Origin: Microbacteriaceae bacterium PS02066
Lineage (GTDB): Bacteria > Actinomycetota > Actinomycetes > Actinomycetales > Microbacteriaceae
Length of the DNA stretch: 37,420 nucleotides
Assembly: GCA_029959545.1 (NCBI GenBank)
Contig: JASCPH010000031.1
Span: 1-37,420, forward strand
Reading direction: 5' to 3'
Position numbers and translations under genes: made by a program. The notes below the pieces were generated by a model. The model was not told the DNA's origin. It saw only the letters and a program-made list of their open reading frames with translations, and searched no databases. The stretch's first letter is position 1; each line of letters starts with the position of its first letter. Below are positions 36,087 to 37,420 of the stretch, in pieces.

Positions 36087-36103
36087 GTGAATGTGACATT
36101 TAC
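36087..36103 (-). promoter_or_regulatory. Palindromic operator, one mismatch (unit of 35052-36062)
   Basis: GTGAATGTGACATTTAC; TAGCCT at 36104-36109 abuts it; CCAATGTCGGAGGCC upstream. Confidence 0.88.
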
Positions 36104-36143
36104 AGGCTACGGGTGGCCTCCGACATTGGTCGGCACACGCGAA

Positions 36144-36172
36144 AGCGCCCCCGCCGGAAGGGCAGGGGCGCT
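36144..36172 (-). terminator. Hairpin after gene 36190-37074
   Basis: AGCGCCCC (36144-36151) pairs with GGGGCGCT (36165-36172), with inner GCC/GGC pairing. Confidence 0.6.
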
Positions 36173-36189
36173 CGATCGCGGGCCGCGGT

Positions 36190-37074
36190 CTACTCGCTGT
36201 CGCCGTCCGTCGTGCCATCGCTCCACGCCACGGTGAAGTCCAGGCTCAGCGCGTCGATGATCTGGTCGAACGGGATTGACCCGTTGCCGTCATCGTTGCC
36301 GTGGATCGCGTAGAACCCGACGCGCTCGCCGTTCCAGTAGGGGATCACGTATGCATCCCAGCCGCCCATCCACTCGGCGCTGTAGACGGTGCCCGTCGCC
36401 GCCTCGGCGTGCTCGATCCAGCGGTGCACGATGCCGCTGATGTCGGCCTCGCACGCCACCCGGCGGTCATCGTGCCAGCCGGTGCCGGTGAGCAGCTCGT
36501 CGCCGTGGCGCTCGGTGACCTCGCTGTAGTCGAAGGCCGCAGCAAACAGGTCGGTGTAGTCGTGCCCCCACTCGTCGGTCACGGTGACCTTCTCCACTCG
36601 GCGCGGCTCGACAGGCACGTCCGGCACCGGAACCCGCGTGCCTTCCAGCCCATCCGTCAGCCACCGCGCAGCCGCCGCGAGATCGCCCGACCCGGACAGC
36701 GCAGCACGCACCCGCGCGATCGAATCCGCGAGATCATCGGGCACCAGACCGCTCTCACGGTCATTGCAGCGCTGCCCGCCGATGTAGGAGTACTCGATCG
36801 ACCCGACCTCGTCGGCATCCCGCGTATCCCACTCGATCCGCACCGCCACGACCGCGCCGGGGAACCGGCCCGAGACCGCCTCGGCGAAGTCCTCCACGCC
36901 CTCCGGCTCGTACTTGGTGTTGCCGTCCAGCGCCCAGCCCGAACCCGTCACCGGGCCGAACGAGAGATCGCTGATGCGCCCTTCCAGATGACGCTCCACA
37001 GCCTCATCCAGCAGACGGCCCGCAGCCCCCTCAGCATCCTCGATGTCGACAGAGACGGTGATGTAGTGCCCCAT
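36190..37074 (-). CDS. Hypothetical array protein, 294 aa
   Basis: ATG at 37074 after GGGAGGACACC. The N-terminal domain starts with a beta-alpha pattern (HYITVSVDIEDAEGAAGRLL, then FAEAVSGRFPGAVVAVRIEW). A middle helix region (DSIARVRAALSGSGDLAAAA) is followed by a Pro/Val linker (VPVPDVPVEPRRVEKVTVTD). The C-terminal domain is Trp-rich (YSAEWMGGWDAYVIPYWNGE, then GFYAIHGNDDGNGSIPFDQI). Strongly acidic. Not recognised; probably two domains. Single-gene unit, the rightmost of the array in this window. Confidence 0.76.
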   Translation of the reverse strand: MGHYITVSVDIEDAEGAAGRLLDEAVERHLEGRISDLSFGPVTGSGWALDGNTKYEPEGVEDFAEAVSGRFPGAVVAVRIEWDTRDADEVGSIEYSYIGGQRCNDRESGLVPDDLADSIARVRAALSGSGDLAAAARWLTDGLEGTRVPVPDVPVEPRRVEKVTVTDEWGHDYTDLFAAAFDYSEVTERHGDELLTGTGWHDDRRVACEADISGIVHRWIEHAEAATGTVYSAEWMGGWDAYVIPYWNGERVGFYAIHGNDDGNGSIPFDQIIDALSLDFTVAWSDGTTDGDSE

Positions 37075-37094
37075 GGTGTCCTCCCAGGGTGTTA

Positions 37095-37111
37095 GTGAAT
37101 GTGACATTCAC
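37095..37111 (-). promoter_or_regulatory. Palindromic operator, perfect copy (unit of 36190-37074)
   Basis: Perfect 17-mer; TAGGCT at 37112-37117 abuts it; GATGTCTGACC upstream. Confidence 0.9.
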
Positions 37112-37117
37112 AGCCTA

Positions 37118-37420
37118 GGATGGAGGTCAGACATCGAGGCGCGCAGCGCCGACCCCACCGCGACAGGTCTGCCCACCCCGCCACGAGCACCGGGGGAGAG
37201 GGATGAGCCGGCTCCGCCGGCGGGCCCCGCCACGAGGCCGCGAGAGCCCCGCAGAGGCACCCGACCCGCTCCCGCACCCCAGACCGGCCACCCTCGAACG
37301 TCAGCCAGCGGGGGCCGCACACCGCACCCCACCGGAGGGGCCGCGCAGCGGGCCGACCCCGCGCGCAGCGCCCGGCCTGCCGGGCGCCCGTCCCTGCGAG
37401 CGCAGCTCGCGGGGCACACG
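37118..37420. other. GC-rich stretch with no supported gene
   Basis: About 300 bp of Pro/Arg-type codons with repeated GCGCAGCGC-like words, different from array spacers. An ATG at 37203 with GGGGGAGAGGG upstream opens a plus-strand frame to the window edge. Its Pro/Arg/Ala-rich translation looks like random GC-rich DNA, so it is not called. It may be the start of another module beyond the window. Confidence 0.4.

Noticed and set aside
3202..37107. Recurrent longer minus-strand frames beginning MSHSLA or MNVTFT upstream of the array genes
   Set aside because: Their starts lie inside the palindrome itself (ATG TCA CAT TCA or GTG AAT GTC), upstream of or at the expected transcription start; the GGAGGACACC-ATG start downstream is the consistent one.
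877..37111. The repeated palindrome as a CRISPR array
   Set aside because: Spacing is hundreds to thousands of bases with genes between; no regular spacers or cas genes.
37203..37420. Plus-strand frame with a GGGGGAGAGGG ribosome-like site at the right edge
   Set aside because: Pro/Arg/Ala-rich translation without recognisable features and no stop in the window; cannot be told from chance in 80% GC sequence.

Overview
The window is high-GC, densely coded DNA with GGAGG-type ribosome sites, TAnnnT -10 boxes, leaderless starts, actinobacterial-style HGT-GY-GC small proteins and a CUT1 importer without its own ATPase. This suggests an actinobacterium, most likely Microbacteriaceae (inference). 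No rRNA, tRNA, CRISPR array, integrase, replication or conjugation gene was seen.

Two unlike regions are present. The outer parts (about 1-11.74 kb and 30.83-37.1 kb) form one array of small, mostly unrecognised genes, nearly all on the minus strand. Eighteen transcription units there share the same control module: a TAnnnT -10 box, a 17-bp palindrome GTGAATGTGACATTCAC where the transcript should start, a GGAGGACACC ribosome site and then the ATG. Most units end in a strong GC-rich hairpin just after the stop codon. Recognisable members are a DUF4192 protein, a DUF1643 protein, a GIY-YIG-like protein, several zinc-ribbon proteins and a protein with 15-residue repeats. Three further promoters share a second motif (TGTCCGCGAA, then GGCCTATACCC at fixed spacing). 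The array looks like the accessory region of a plasmid, integrative element or prophage, held under one unidentified regulator.

The middle (11743-30825, 19,083 bp) contains no copy of the palindrome and is a sugar/polyol catabolic island. Its edges are 24-bp imperfect inverted repeats (19/24 identical) beginning TGTCGGATC and ending GATCCGACA. Both sides are flanked by the same 5 bp, AGCGC. Removing the island plus one AGCGC restores the sequence that recurs between array units (ggctgcggcgAGCGCgac). It is therefore a transposed element with TGT/ACA ends and 5-bp target duplication, the end type of Tn7/Tn402/Tn552-like elements, yet it contains no recognisable transposase.

The island encodes a CUT2 importer of FrcBCA/ribose type with a DUF4432 sugar-epimerase-like protein and a PfkB kinase. 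It also encodes a CUT1 importer closely resembling SmoEFG/MtlEFG polyol systems (no ATPase), three zinc-dependent polyol dehydrogenases and one short-chain dehydrogenase. A two-subunit transketolase and two SorC-type regulators complete the pathway genes. A plausible flow is import of a sugar alcohol, oxidation to a ketose, phosphorylation and cleavage by the transketolase; the exact substrate cannot be read from the sequence. At the island's two ends sit a protein with three His/Cys repeats plus a helix-turn-helix, and a leaderless AlbA_2 (Schlafen-type) gene that could be a defence gene.
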